Shown piece after piece: positions 1-7,646 of a DNA stretch of 64,000 bases (positions within the stretch are counted from its first letter, which is position 1; every line of letters starts with the position of its first letter). Location of the stretch: assembly GCF_018449795.1 (NCBI RefSeq), contig NZ_JAAVVE010000002.1:124001-188000 (forward strand), given 5' to 3'. Both the position numbers and the translations under genes were made by a program. This DNA comes from Sphingomonas sp. dw_22 (lineage in GTDB: Bacteria; Pseudomonadota; Alphaproteobacteria; Sphingomonadales; Sphingomonadaceae). The notes beneath the pieces are model-generated. The model saw only the letters and a list, made by a program, of their open reading frames with translations. It did not search any database and was not told the origin of the DNA.

Positions 1-3000
1 GCAAGGGCGGCGAAGCGCCGCTGCTGCTCAAGTCCAATTCGATCTCGACCGTGCATCGCCGCGTGCCGCTCGACATCGTCGCGCTGCCGATCCTCACCGG
101 CGCGGAAGTGACCGGCCTCTCGATCCATGCCGGCCTGTGGACCAGCGCGGCCCTGTTCGCCGCGCCCGAAGAAGTGCCGCTGCTGCGCGCGCGCCTGAAC
201 GCGCTGGAGGACAAGTTCGGCTTCGATCCCAAGGGCCATACCGGCAAGGCGATGACGCACGCGCTCACCGCGCTGCCGCACGACCTGACCACGGCCTTCG
301 ATCCCGCCTCGCTCGAAAACCTCGTGCTCACCTCGATGTCGGTCGCCGATCGGCCGCGCTCGAAGCTGGTGCTGGTGCGCAGCCTGCTCGGGCGGCACCT
401 GTTCGCCTTTGTCTGGTTGCCGCGCGACGAAGTCTCGGCCGGGCGCCGCGAGGCGATCGGCGAGATGCTGGCCGAGGCTTCGAATGCCAGGATCATCAAT
501 TCCTCGATCGCGCTCGAGGACGGCGCGGTCGCGCTGCTGCGCTACACGCTCGATCTGCGCGACGGCGGCACCGTGCCCGATGCCGATGCGCTCGACCACC
601 AGCTCGAGCGGATGGTGCGCGGCTGGGTGCCCGCCGTCGAGGCCGCCTTGGTCGAGCAGGTGGGCGCCGCCTCGACGCGCCTCGCGCTGCGCTTCGCCCA
701 GGCTTTCCCCGCCACCTATCGCGCGACCAGCACGCCCGAAGAGGCCGCGCGCGACATCGTCCGGATCGCCACGCTGGAGAATCCCGGCGACCGCTCGGCC
801 CGCATCACGCCCGCCCAGGGCAAGCCGGGCGAATATCGCATCAAGCTCTATGCCCAGGGCGGCGCGCTGGCGCTGTCCGACGCGGTGCCGGTGTTCGAGA
901 ATTTCGGCTTCCGCGTGATCGAGGAAGTGCCGGCCCAGCTTGCCGGCGGCATCTTCGTCCATGATTTCGAGGTCGCCGCGCCGCAGCTCAAGGGCGATGT
1001 CGCCGTCATCGAGGACGCGATCGCCGCGGTGCTCGAAGGCGGGGCCGAGAATGACAGCTTCAACCGGCTGATCGTCGAGAGCGGGATGCGCCCCGAATCG
1101 GTGGTGCTGTTCCGCGCCTGGTTCCGCTACCTCCGCCAGACCGGCATGAATTACGGCATGGCGACCGTGGTCGATGCGCTGCGCCGCGCGCCCGCCGTCG
1201 CCGCCGCGCTGATCGAGCGCTTCGCCGCGGCGCATGACCCGGCCCGTGCCGGCAATGCCGAGGCGATCGAAGCCGCGACCGCCGCGATCGATGCCGGCCT
1301 CGACGCCGTCTCCGCGATCGACGACGACCGCATCCTGCGCACGCTGCGCGGCGTCGTCACCGCGACGCTGCGCACCAACGCCTATGCCCCGGCCGCCAGG
1401 GAAGCCCTCGCGTTCAAGATGGACTCGAAGCTCGTGCCGGGCCTGCCCCAGCCGCTGCCCTGGCGCGAGATCTGGATCTATTCCCCGCGTGTCGAGGGCA
1501 TCCATCTGCGCGCCGGCCCGGTCGCGCGCGGCGGCCTGCGCTGGTCCGATCGCCGCGACGATTTCCGTACCGAGATCCTCGGCCTGATGAAGGCGCAGCG
1601 CGTCAAGAACGCGGTGATCGTGCCGACCGGCGCCAAGGGCGGCTTCTATCCCAAGCAGCTCCCCTCGCCCGCCACCGATCGCGACGCCTGGTTCGCGGAG
1701 GGCACCGAGAGCTATCGCATCTTCATCCGCGCTTTGCTCTCGGTCACCGACAACATCGTCTCGGGCAAGGTCGTCCATCCCGAGGGCGTCACCGTGCTCG
1801 ACGGCGACGATCCCTATTTCGTCGTCGCCGCCGACAAGGGCACCGCGACCTTCTCCGACGTCGCCAACGCGATCGCCATCGATCACAATTTCTGGCTTGG
1901 CGACGCGTTCGCTTCGGGTGGTTCGCACGGCTATGACCACAAGGCGATGGCGATCACCGCCAAGGGCGCCTGGATCTCGGTCCGCCGCCACTTCCTGGAG
2001 ATGGGCACCGACATCCAGGCCGAGCCCGTCACCGTGGTCGGCTGCGGCGATATGTCGGGCGACGTGTTCGGCAACGGCATGCTGCTGAGCAAGGCGATCA
2101 AGCTGGTCGCCGCGTTCGACCATCGCCACATCTTCCTCGATCCCGATCCCGATCCGGCGAAGAGCTGGGAAGAGCGTAACCGCATGTTCGCCCTGCCGCG
2201 ATCGAGCTGGGCGGATTACAATCCCGCACTGATCTCCAAGGGCGGCGGCGTCTTCCCGCGCACCGAGAAGTCGATCCCGCTCAGCCCCGAGGTGCAGGCC
2301 GTGCTCGGCCTGTCGGTAAGCGAGATCGACCCGACCAGCCTCATCTCCGCGATCCTAAGGGCGCAGGTCGGGCTGCTCTGGTTCGGCGGCATCGGCACCT
2401 ATGTGAAGGCGGCGAGCGAAAACCATGTCGAGGTCGGCGATCCCGCCAATGATCGCCTGCGCGTCAACGCCGAGGAGGTCCGCGCCCAGGCGATCGGCGA
2501 AGGCGCGAACCTGGGCGTCACCCAGGCCGGGCGCATCGCCTTCGCCACGCATGGCGGCCGCATCAACACCGACTTCATCGACAATTCGGCGGGCGTCGAT
2601 TGCTCGGACAATGAGGTCAACATCAAGATCGCGCTCAACCGCGAGATGATCGAGGGCCGCCTCGCCTTCGAGGACCGCAACAGCTTCCTCGCCGAGATGA
2701 CCGACGACGTCGCGCATCTGGTGCTGGAGGATAACCGCCTCCAGACGCTCGCGCTCTCCTTCATGGAGGCGGACGGCGCGGTGGCGCTGCCCAGCTATGT
2801 GCGCGTGATCGAGATCCTCGAAAGCGCCGGCCGGCTCGATCGCGCGGTGGAAGGGCTCGCCTCGAACGAGGACATGCTCCGCCGCGCGCAGGACGGCCGC
2901 GGCCTCACCCGGCCCGAACTGTCGGTGCTGCTCGCCTCGTGCAAGCTCGCGCTGCAGGACGCGATCGAGCATGGCGGGCTCGGCCATGATCCCGCGCTGG

Positions 3001-3908
3001 AAAGCGACCTCCATGCCGCCTTCCCCGCGGCGATGCAGGCGCGCTTCGGCACGGCGATCGACGAGCATCGCCTGCGCGGCGAGATCGTCGCGACCAAGCT
3101 CGCCAACCGCGTCATCAATCGCCTCGGCGTCCTCCACCCCTTCGAGCTTGCCGAGGAAGAAGGCGCGTCGATGACCGACATCGCCGCGATGTTCGTCGTT
3201 GCGGAACGGCTCTTCTGCCTGCCCGAGATCTGGGAAGCGGTGGAGACCGCCGAGATCGGCGAAGGCGCCCGCCTCGCGCTGCTCGATGAGGTCGCGGTCG
3301 CCGCGCGCGGCCAGATCGCCGATCTGCTGCGCGTCTGCCGCCCGGGCGCCAGCCCCGCGGAAGTCATCGCCCGGCTCAAGCCCGGCATCGACAATCTCGA
3401 TCGCCAGGCCAAGGCGCTGCTGCTCGACGAAGTGCGTGCCCAGAGCAACCGCATCTCGGCCAAGCTCGAAGCCGCCGGCGCGCCGAAGGAGCTGGTCGCC
3501 AAGGTGATCCGCCTGTTCGAGCTCGACGGCGCGATCGGCCTTGCCGATCTCGGCCAGCGGAGCGGCGTGGACGAGACCGTGCTCACCCGCGCCTTCACTT
3601 CGCTCGGCCAGGCGCTCGGCCTCGACTGGGCACAGTCGACCGCCGCGCGCATCACCACCGGCGATGTGTGGGAACGGCTGCTGATCGCCGGCCTCGCCCG
3701 CGACTTCCAGCAGCTCCGCCTGGAGTTCCTGGGCCGCGTGGACGACAAGGATCCCCAGGCCGCCGTCGATGCCTGGCTGGAGCAGAACAGCAGCCGCGTC
3801 GGCCAGTTCGCCAATCTGGTGAAGCGCGCGCGCCAGGCCGCCGTGCCCAACGCCGCGATGCTCGCCCAGATCGCGGGCCAGGCGCGGGTGCTGCTGGGCC
3901 GCGAATAA
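1..3908 (+). CDS. gdhB: NAD-specific glutamate dehydrogenase, large (about 180 kDa) class, 5' end missing
   Basis: Catalyses NAD-dependent oxidative deamination of glutamate to 2-oxoglutarate and ammonia in the cytoplasm. The frame is already open at base 3 (KGGEAPLLLK...), so the start lies upstream. About 1,300 of the roughly 1,600 residues usual for the family are present. The catalytic core is clear: GGLRWSDRRDDFRTE at about 2.16 of the 5' kilobases into the codon run near base 1530, then PTGAKGGFYPK near base 1625, a dinucleotide-fold glycine stretch VVGCGDMSGDVFGNG near base 2035, and AIGEGANLGVTQAG near base 2495. The long C-terminal helical part follows. The stop is TAA at 3906-3908, directly before a strong hairpin. 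Neighbours are unrelated. The family call is firm; only the true start is unknown. Confidence 0.96.
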   Translation, partial: KGGEAPLLLKSNSISTVHRRVPLDIVALPILTGAEVTGLSIHAGLWTSAALFAAPEEVPLLRARLNALEDKFGFDPKGHTGKAMTHALTALPHDLTTAFDPASLENLVLTSMSVADRPRSKLVLVRSLLGRHLFAFVWLPRDEVSAGRREAIGEMLAEASNARIINSSIALEDGAVALLRYTLDLRDGGTVPDADALDHQLERMVRGWVPAVEAALVEQVGAASTRLALRFAQAFPATYRATSTPEEAARDIVRIATLENPGDRSARITPAQGKPGEYRIKLYAQGGALALSDAVPVFENFGFRVIEEVPAQLAGGIFVHDFEVAAPQLKGDVAVIEDAIAAVLEGGAENDSFNRLIVESGMRPESVVLFRAWFRYLRQTGMNYGMATVVDALRRAPAVAAALIERFAAAHDPARAGNAEAIEAATAAIDAGLDAVSAIDDDRILRTLRGVVTATLRTNAYAPAAREALAFKMDSKLVPGLPQPLPWREIWIYSPRVEGIHLRAGPVARGGLRWSDRRDDFRTEILGLMKAQRVKNAVIVPTGAKGGFYPKQLPSPATDRDAWFAEGTESYRIFIRALLSVTDNIVSGKVVHPEGVTVLDGDDPYFVVAADKGTATFSDVANAIAIDHNFWLGDAFASGGSHGYDHKAMAITAKGAWISVRRHFLEMGTDIQAEPVTVVGCGDMSGDVFGNGMLLSKAIKLVAAFDHRHIFLDPDPDPAKSWEERNRMFALPRSSWADYNPALISKGGGVFPRTEKSIPLSPEVQAVLGLSVSEIDPTSLISAILRAQVGLLWFGGIGTYVKAASENHVEVGDPANDRLRVNAEEVRAQAIGEGANLGVTQAGRIAFATHGGRINTDFIDNSAGVDCSDNEVNIKIALNREMIEGRLAFEDRNSFLAEMTDDVAHLVLEDNRLQTLALSFMEADGAVALPSYVRVIEILESAGRLDRAVEGLASNEDMLRRAQDGRGLTRPELSVLLASCKLALQDAIEHGGLGHDPALESDLHAAFPAAMQARFGTAIDEHRLRGEIVATKLANRVINRLGVLHPFELAEEEGASMTDIAAMFVVAERLFCLPEIWEAVETAEIGEGARLALLDEVAVAARGQIADLLRVCRPGASPAEVIARLKPGIDNLDRQAKALLLDEVRAQSNRISAKLEAAGAPKELVAKVIRLFELDGAIGLADLGQRSGVDETVLTRAFTSLGQALGLDWAQSTAARITTGDVWERLLIAGLARDFQQLRLEFLGRVDDKDPQAAVDAWLEQNSSRVGQFANLVKRARQAAVPNAAMLAQIAGQARVLLGRE

Positions 3909-3910
3909 GC

Positions 3911-3937
3911 AAAGGCCAGCCCGGCGGGCTGGCCTTT
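3911..3937 (+). terminator. Hairpin terminator after NAD-GDH
   Basis: A perfect 12-bp stem (AAAGGCCAGCCC / GGGCTGGCCTTT) with a GGC loop starts two bases after the glutamate dehydrogenase stop. The A and T tracts at the stem ends would let it work in both directions, so it may also end the small minus-strand gene at 3987-4106. Confidence 0.75.
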
Positions 3938-3986
3938 GGCTTCGCAACGGGTTTGGGGCGCCGGCTAGCGTCGGCGCCCGAATCGA

Positions 3987-4106
3987 TCAGCCTTCCAGAT
4001 CGGACCCCGAAGGCGGCGAACGCCGGGTCACAGCGTACATGGCGCCCAGACAGCCCATGACACCCACCGCACAGACCGACGCCACTCCAGCATATAATCC
4101 AGCCAT
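3987..4106 (-). CDS. 39-residue predicted membrane micro-protein
   Basis: Short reading frame on the minus strand: ATG at 4106-4104, TGA at 3989-3987, 39 residues. It starts MAGLYAGVASVCAVGVMG, giving one hydrophobic helix over about residues 2-25, followed by a polar tail (TRRSPPSGSDLEG). An unusually good Shine-Dalgarno, AGGAGAG, lies 4 nt before the ATG (4107-4117 on the plus strand reads as its complement). No family is recognised. The ribosome site, the coherent membrane helix and the tail make a real gene likely. Function is unknown. Confidence 0.6.
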   Translation of the reverse strand: MAGLYAGVASVCAVGVMGCLGAMYAVTRRSPPSGSDLEG

Positions 4107-4353
4107 TCTTCTCTCCTATGTTTATTGAGAGGGAACCTGAGATGTTTTCTGGATCACTACAATAAACATTCGTCGCTGCGCCGCACACAAAACCCGCTAT
4201 TTCATGTTGCATTGCAAGATGACTGAAGCGATATTTGGATCGCTTTCGGGCGCTGCGCTTCTTCGGAAAACATCTTGGCGCCGACTTGCTCTCAAGCCGG
4301 GCACGCGGCAGATTCCGATGGGCAAGATCGGCATGGCGATGGGCCATGATTGG

Positions 4354-4377
4354 TTGCAATTGCGAATCGTTCGCGTT
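4354..4377 (+). promoter_or_regulatory. Candidate Fur box ahead of the PepSY/DUF2271/DUF4198/apbE operon
   Basis: Within the 315-nt gene-free stretch 4107-4421 the only clear signal is the dyad TGCGAATCGTTCGCG (4361-4375), a 7-1-7 palindrome with inner arms GCGAA/TTCGC, preceded by TTGCAAT. It lies about 45 nt before the first gene of an iron-linked operon. Spacing and composition resemble Fur sites of GC-rich proteobacteria, and a fur gene is present at 62221. The assignment is inference; no other gene or RNA is seen in 4107-4421. Confidence 0.45.
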
Positions 4378-4421
4378 ATCGACCCTGACAATCAACCGCG
4401 TCCGAGACCAGTCCCATTTCC

Positions 4422-5063
4422 ATGCACGGCACCGTCCCTCCGGCTACCAAGAAGCGCAGCCGGAAGAGCTTCTGGCTGAAGCAGCTTCACACATGGCATT
4501 GGATGAGCTCGGCGATCAGCCTGATCGGGCTGCTGCTGTTCGCGATCACCGGCTTCACGCTCAATCACGCCGCCGATATCGAGGCCGCGCCCAAATCGAT
4601 CGAGCGCGCCACCCAACTTCCGCCCCAGCTCCTCGCCCAGGTGAAGCCCGACGACAAGCCGGACAGCAAACAGCCCTTCCCCGCCCCCGTCGCGAAGTTC
4701 ATCGAATCCAAGCTGCCGATGAAGGCCGATGGCATCGCCGAATGGTCCGCCGACGAGATCTATCTCGCCCTCCCCCGCCCCGGCGGCGACGGCTGGATCT
4801 CGATCGACCGCGAGACCGGCACCGTCACCAGCGAGAGCACCTCGCGCGGCTGGATCGCGTACCTGAACGACCTCCACAAGGGTCGCAATGCCGGCGGCGC
4901 CTGGAAGCTGTTCATCGACATCTTCGTGTTCGCCTGCATCGTCTTCACGCTGACCGGCCTGGTATTGCTGTGGATGCATTCGAAGCACCGCAAGAGCACC
5001 TGGCCGATCGTCGCGCTCGGCCTCATCATCCCGGCGCTGATCGCCATTTTCCTCATTCACTAG
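4422..5063 (+). CDS. PepSY-associated transmembrane protein
   Basis: 213 residues. An N-terminal basic segment (KKRSRKSFWLK) leads to TM1 (about 29-48), a periplasmic loop of about 115 residues and two C-terminal helices (about 164-185 and 193-212). Conserved-looking His positions H23/H26 (LHTWHW), H49 (LNHA) and H152 (DLHKG) are typical of PepSY_TM proteins, thought to be membrane electron carriers working with ferric-iron uptake. The start is the ATG at 4422, because sequence upstream of it has no protein-like character. It is first in a tight run with DUF2271 (14 nt), DUF4198 and apbE. A role passing electrons to the flavinylated DUF2271 partner is inferred from the operon. Confidence 0.85.
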   Translation: MHGTVPPATKKRSRKSFWLKQLHTWHWMSSAISLIGLLLFAITGFTLNHAADIEAAPKSIERATQLPPQLLAQVKPDDKPDSKQPFPAPVAKFIESKLPMKADGIAEWSADEIYLALPRPGGDGWISIDRETGTVTSESTSRGWIAYLNDLHKGRNAGGAWKLFIDIFVFACIVFTLTGLVLLWMHSKHRKSTWPIVALGLIIPALIAIFLIH

Positions 5064-5076
5064 AAAAGGGTCTCTC

Positions 5077-5601
5077 ATGCAGTTTCGCCTGACCGGATTA
5101 ACCGCCGCCGCGATCGGCGCCGGCAGCCTGTTCCCCGCCACGGCCGGCGCGCAGACGCTCGACCTGTCGATCGACATTCCGAAGCTCAACGTCGCCGAAT
5201 ATCACCGCCCCTATGTCGCGGTGTGGCTGGAGAAGGAGGGCGTCGCCCCCCGCACGATCGCGGTCTGGTACGACGTCAACAAGGCCAAGGGCGAAGGCAC
5301 CAAATGGCTGCGCGACATCCGTCAATGGTGGCGCGCCGCCGGCCGCACGATGACCTTCCCCGCCGACGGCATCAGCGGCGCCACCCGCGCGCCGGGCACG
5401 CAGAAGCTGCGCCTGGTCGCCGGCCGCGGCGGCATGCCCGCGCTGACCCCGGGCAATTATACGCTGGTGATCGAGGCCGCCCGCGAAGTCGGCGGCCGCG
5501 AAGTCGTCCGCCTGCCCTTCGCCTGGAACGGCAATGCCGCCACCGCATCGGGCAAGGGCGCGACCGAGCTGGGCGCCGTTTCCTTCAATCTCAAGCGCTG
5601 A
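5077..5601 (+). CDS. DUF2271 exported protein with an ApbE flavinylation motif
   Basis: 174 residues with an N-terminal signal peptide (cleavage near ATAGA-Q, residue 25). Residues 97-103 read D-G-I-S-G-A-T, matching the Dxx(S/T)GAT motif in which ApbE esterifies FMN to the final Thr, here T103. DUF2271 proteins beside ApbE have been described as targets of post-translational flavinylation in extracytosolic redox systems. The operon contains PepSY-TM upstream and DUF4198 plus ApbE downstream, which fits. The protein probably sits in the periplasm and shuttles electrons to ferric iron or siderophore; that role is inference. The signal peptide has no twin arginine, so export is probably by Sec. 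Confidence 0.88.
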   Translation: MQFRLTGLTAAAIGAGSLFPATAGAQTLDLSIDIPKLNVAEYHRPYVAVWLEKEGVAPRTIAVWYDVNKAKGEGTKWLRDIRQWWRAAGRTMTFPADGISGATRAPGTQKLRLVAGRGGMPALTPGNYTLVIEAAREVGGREVVRLPFAWNGNAATASGKGATELGAVSFNLKR

Positions 5602-5620
5602 ACCGGGGAGATATATTCCA

Positions 5621-6508
5621 ATGAAGTTTCGCAAGCCGCTGATCGCCATCGCCGCCGTCGCGGCGATCGCCGCCCCCGCCGCGCTCGCCCACCGCATGTG
5701 GATGCTGCCGTCCTCGACCACCGTCTCGGGCACCGACAATTGGGTGACGGTCGACGCCGCCGTGTCGAACGACCTGTTCTATTTCGATCACCAGCCGCTG
5801 CGCAACGTGCCGGTCGTCACCCAGCCCGACGGTACCGAGGGCAAGGTCGAGAACCATTTCGTGGGCAAGTTCCGCGCGACCTTCGACCTGCATCTGACGC
5901 AGCAGGGCACTTATCGCATCGCCGTGGTCAATGAGGGCGTGTTCGGCCGCTACACGCTGAACGGCGAGACCAAGATGATCCCGCGCGGCACGACCAAGGC
6001 GAACCTCGCCGCCGCCATCCCCGCGGGCGCGACCGACGTCGTCACCTCGGAAGCCCTCACCCGCAACGAGATCTTCGTGACCCAGGGCGCGCCGACCAAC
6101 ACCGTGTTCAAGACCACGGGCACTGGTATCGAGCTCGTCCCCGTCACCCATCCGAACGACCTGATCGCGGGCGAGGCGGCGACCTTCCAGTTCCTGCTCG
6201 ACGGCAAGCCGGCGCCGAACCTGTTCGTCACCGTCGTCCCCGGCGGCATCCGTTATCGCGACAACCTCAAGCAGATCGACCTCAAGACCGATGCCGAGGG
6301 CAAGGTCTCGATCAAATGGCCCGATCCCGGCATGTACTGGCTCAATGCTACCCCCAACGCCCCGCGCGCCGAGGGTGAAGGCGAAGGCGGCCCGCGCCGG
6401 GCGGCCGGCGAAGGCCCGCGTGCCGAGGGCGGCCCCCGCGCCATGCCCAGCGGCCCGCAGCCGCGCCGGGTGAGCTATGTCACCACGCTTGAGGTGCTCG
6501 CCCCCTGA
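5621..6508 (+). CDS. DUF4198 domain exported protein
   Basis: 295 residues from the ATG at 5621, which follows GGGGAG at 5605-5610. Signal peptide MKFRKPLIAIAAVAAI...ALA is cleaved near residue 23, before HRMWMLPSS, the usual mature start of this family. Two beta-rich domains follow (about 24-165 and 170-245), as in NikM/DUF4198 proteins linked to metal uptake. Residues about 248-282 are a Gly/Glu/Arg/Pro low-complexity spacer (EGEGEGGPRR), after which the last strand resumes (RRVSYVTTLEVLAP). It lies in the flavinylation operon; the likely role is a periplasmic or outer-membrane-associated partner in iron handling. Confidence 0.85.
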   Translation: MKFRKPLIAIAAVAAIAAPAALAHRMWMLPSSTTVSGTDNWVTVDAAVSNDLFYFDHQPLRNVPVVTQPDGTEGKVENHFVGKFRATFDLHLTQQGTYRIAVVNEGVFGRYTLNGETKMIPRGTTKANLAAAIPAGATDVVTSEALTRNEIFVTQGAPTNTVFKTTGTGIELVPVTHPNDLIAGEAATFQFLLDGKPAPNLFVTVVPGGIRYRDNLKQIDLKTDAEGKVSIKWPDPGMYWLNATPNAPRAEGEGEGGPRRAAGEGPRAEGGPRAMPSGPQPRRVSYVTTLEVLAP

Positions 6509-6570
6509 ACCTCGAACCGCGGATCGCCATTCCCGACAGCCTCGCGCCGGCGGCCTTCCACCGCCGGCGC

Positions 6571-7500
6571 TTGAGCGCACCCGTCACGTCGCTCGGCGGC
6601 GAGACGATGGGCACGAGCTGGTCCGCCCGCATCGTCGATGCGCCCGCGAATGCGCAGGCCGAGATCGAGGCCGTGCTGGCCCGCATCGTCGCCGAGATGA
6701 GCCATTGGGAGCCAGGCTCGGACATCAGCCGGTTCAACCGCAGCGTGATGGGCCGCTGGCAGCCGCTGCCGCCGCAATTCCTCCACGTCCTCTCCGCCGC
6801 GCTCGATCTGGCGCGGGCAAGTAGCGGCGCCTTCGATCCCGCGATGGGCCTGCTCGCCGATCTCTGGGGCTTCGGCCCCGCCGGCTCGCGCGAGTGGCTG
6901 CCGGAAGCACATGCGGTCGCCGAGGCGCTCGCCGTCTCCGGCGCCGGGCATATCGAGTTAGACCCCGCCGGCCGCCGCGCGCGCCGCCTGACCCCGGCCC
7001 AGCTCGATTTCTCCGGCATCGCCAAGGGCTTCGCCGTCGATGCCGTCGCCGAGAGGCTGCTCGGCGCGGGCGTGCCCGACTTCCTGGTCGAGATCGGCGG
7101 CGAGTTGCGCGGCGAAGGCATCCGGCCCGACGGCCAGCCCTGGTGGGTCGATCTGGAGCCCGTCCCCGGTGCGCGCCTGGCGCCGATTCGCGTCGCGCTC
7201 CACGGCCTGTCGGTGGCGACCTCGGGCGACTATCGCCGCGCCTTCACCCATGGCGGCAGAAGCTACGCCCACACGCTCGACCCGCGCACCGGCCGCCCGC
7301 TGGAGAATGGCGTCGCGTCGGTCAGCGTGCTGCACGCGCAGGCGATGCTCGCCGATGCCTGGGCGACCGCGCTGGGCGTGCTGGGGGGTGCAGGCATTGC
7401 CCTGGCGGAGCGCGAAGGGCTGGCGGCGCATATGGTGATGCGCGACGGCACCGGCTTTGCCGAACACCTCTCCCCCGCGCTGCAGGCAATGCTCGACTGA
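6571..7500 (+). CDS. apbE: FAD:protein FMN transferase (ApbE family)
   Basis: Transfers FMN from FAD to Thr/Ser of flavoprotein targets, probably T103 of the upstream DUF2271 protein. Landmarks in order: GGETMGTSWSA, LDFSGIAKGFAVDAVAERL, VEIGGELRGEG, the ATSGDYRR segment, HTLDPRTGRPL and AMLADAWATALG (metal-site region). The start is uncertain. An in-frame stop at 6490-6492 limits the choice to TTG at 6571 (listed; no ribosome site) or CTG at 6505, which overlaps the DUF4198 stop and has GAGGTG at 6491-6496. With either start there is no signal peptide or lipobox, although most ApbE proteins act outside the cytoplasm. Confidence 0.9.
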   Translation: MSAPVTSLGGETMGTSWSARIVDAPANAQAEIEAVLARIVAEMSHWEPGSDISRFNRSVMGRWQPLPPQFLHVLSAALDLARASSGAFDPAMGLLADLWGFGPAGSREWLPEAHAVAEALAVSGAGHIELDPAGRRARRLTPAQLDFSGIAKGFAVDAVAERLLGAGVPDFLVEIGGELRGEGIRPDGQPWWVDLEPVPGARLAPIRVALHGLSVATSGDYRRAFTHGGRSYAHTLDPRTGRPLENGVASVSVLHAQAMLADAWATALGVLGGAGIALAEREGLAAHMVMRDGTGFAEHLSPALQAMLD

Positions 7501-7565
7501 GCGGATCGCAGCCTCCGGCAGCGTGACCCGTGCCGGACGACAGTCAATCAGCTTGACCATCGTTG

Positions 7566-7585
7566 TTATTGATAATGACTTGCAA
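7566..7585 (+). promoter_or_regulatory. Candidate Fur box upstream of the TonB receptor
   Basis: TTGATAATGACTTGCAA (7569-7585) is close to a classical 7-1-7 Fur half-site arrangement; its left half TGATAAT is exact. It lies about 60 nt before the receptor ATG. Together with the product (Fiu-like receptor) and a fur gene in the window, iron repression is likely but not shown. Confidence 0.5.
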
Positions 7586-7646
7586 AGTCGTATTCACCCC
7601 CATATGCGCTGCGAACGAATCGCAACAAGAGAGAAAGGGGTAATTG

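Noticed and set aside
4235..5092. Longer overlapping plus-strand frame across the PepSY-TM gene
   Set aside because: Arg-rich with no membrane helices; the alternative frame gives a coherent three-helix PepSY-TM protein.
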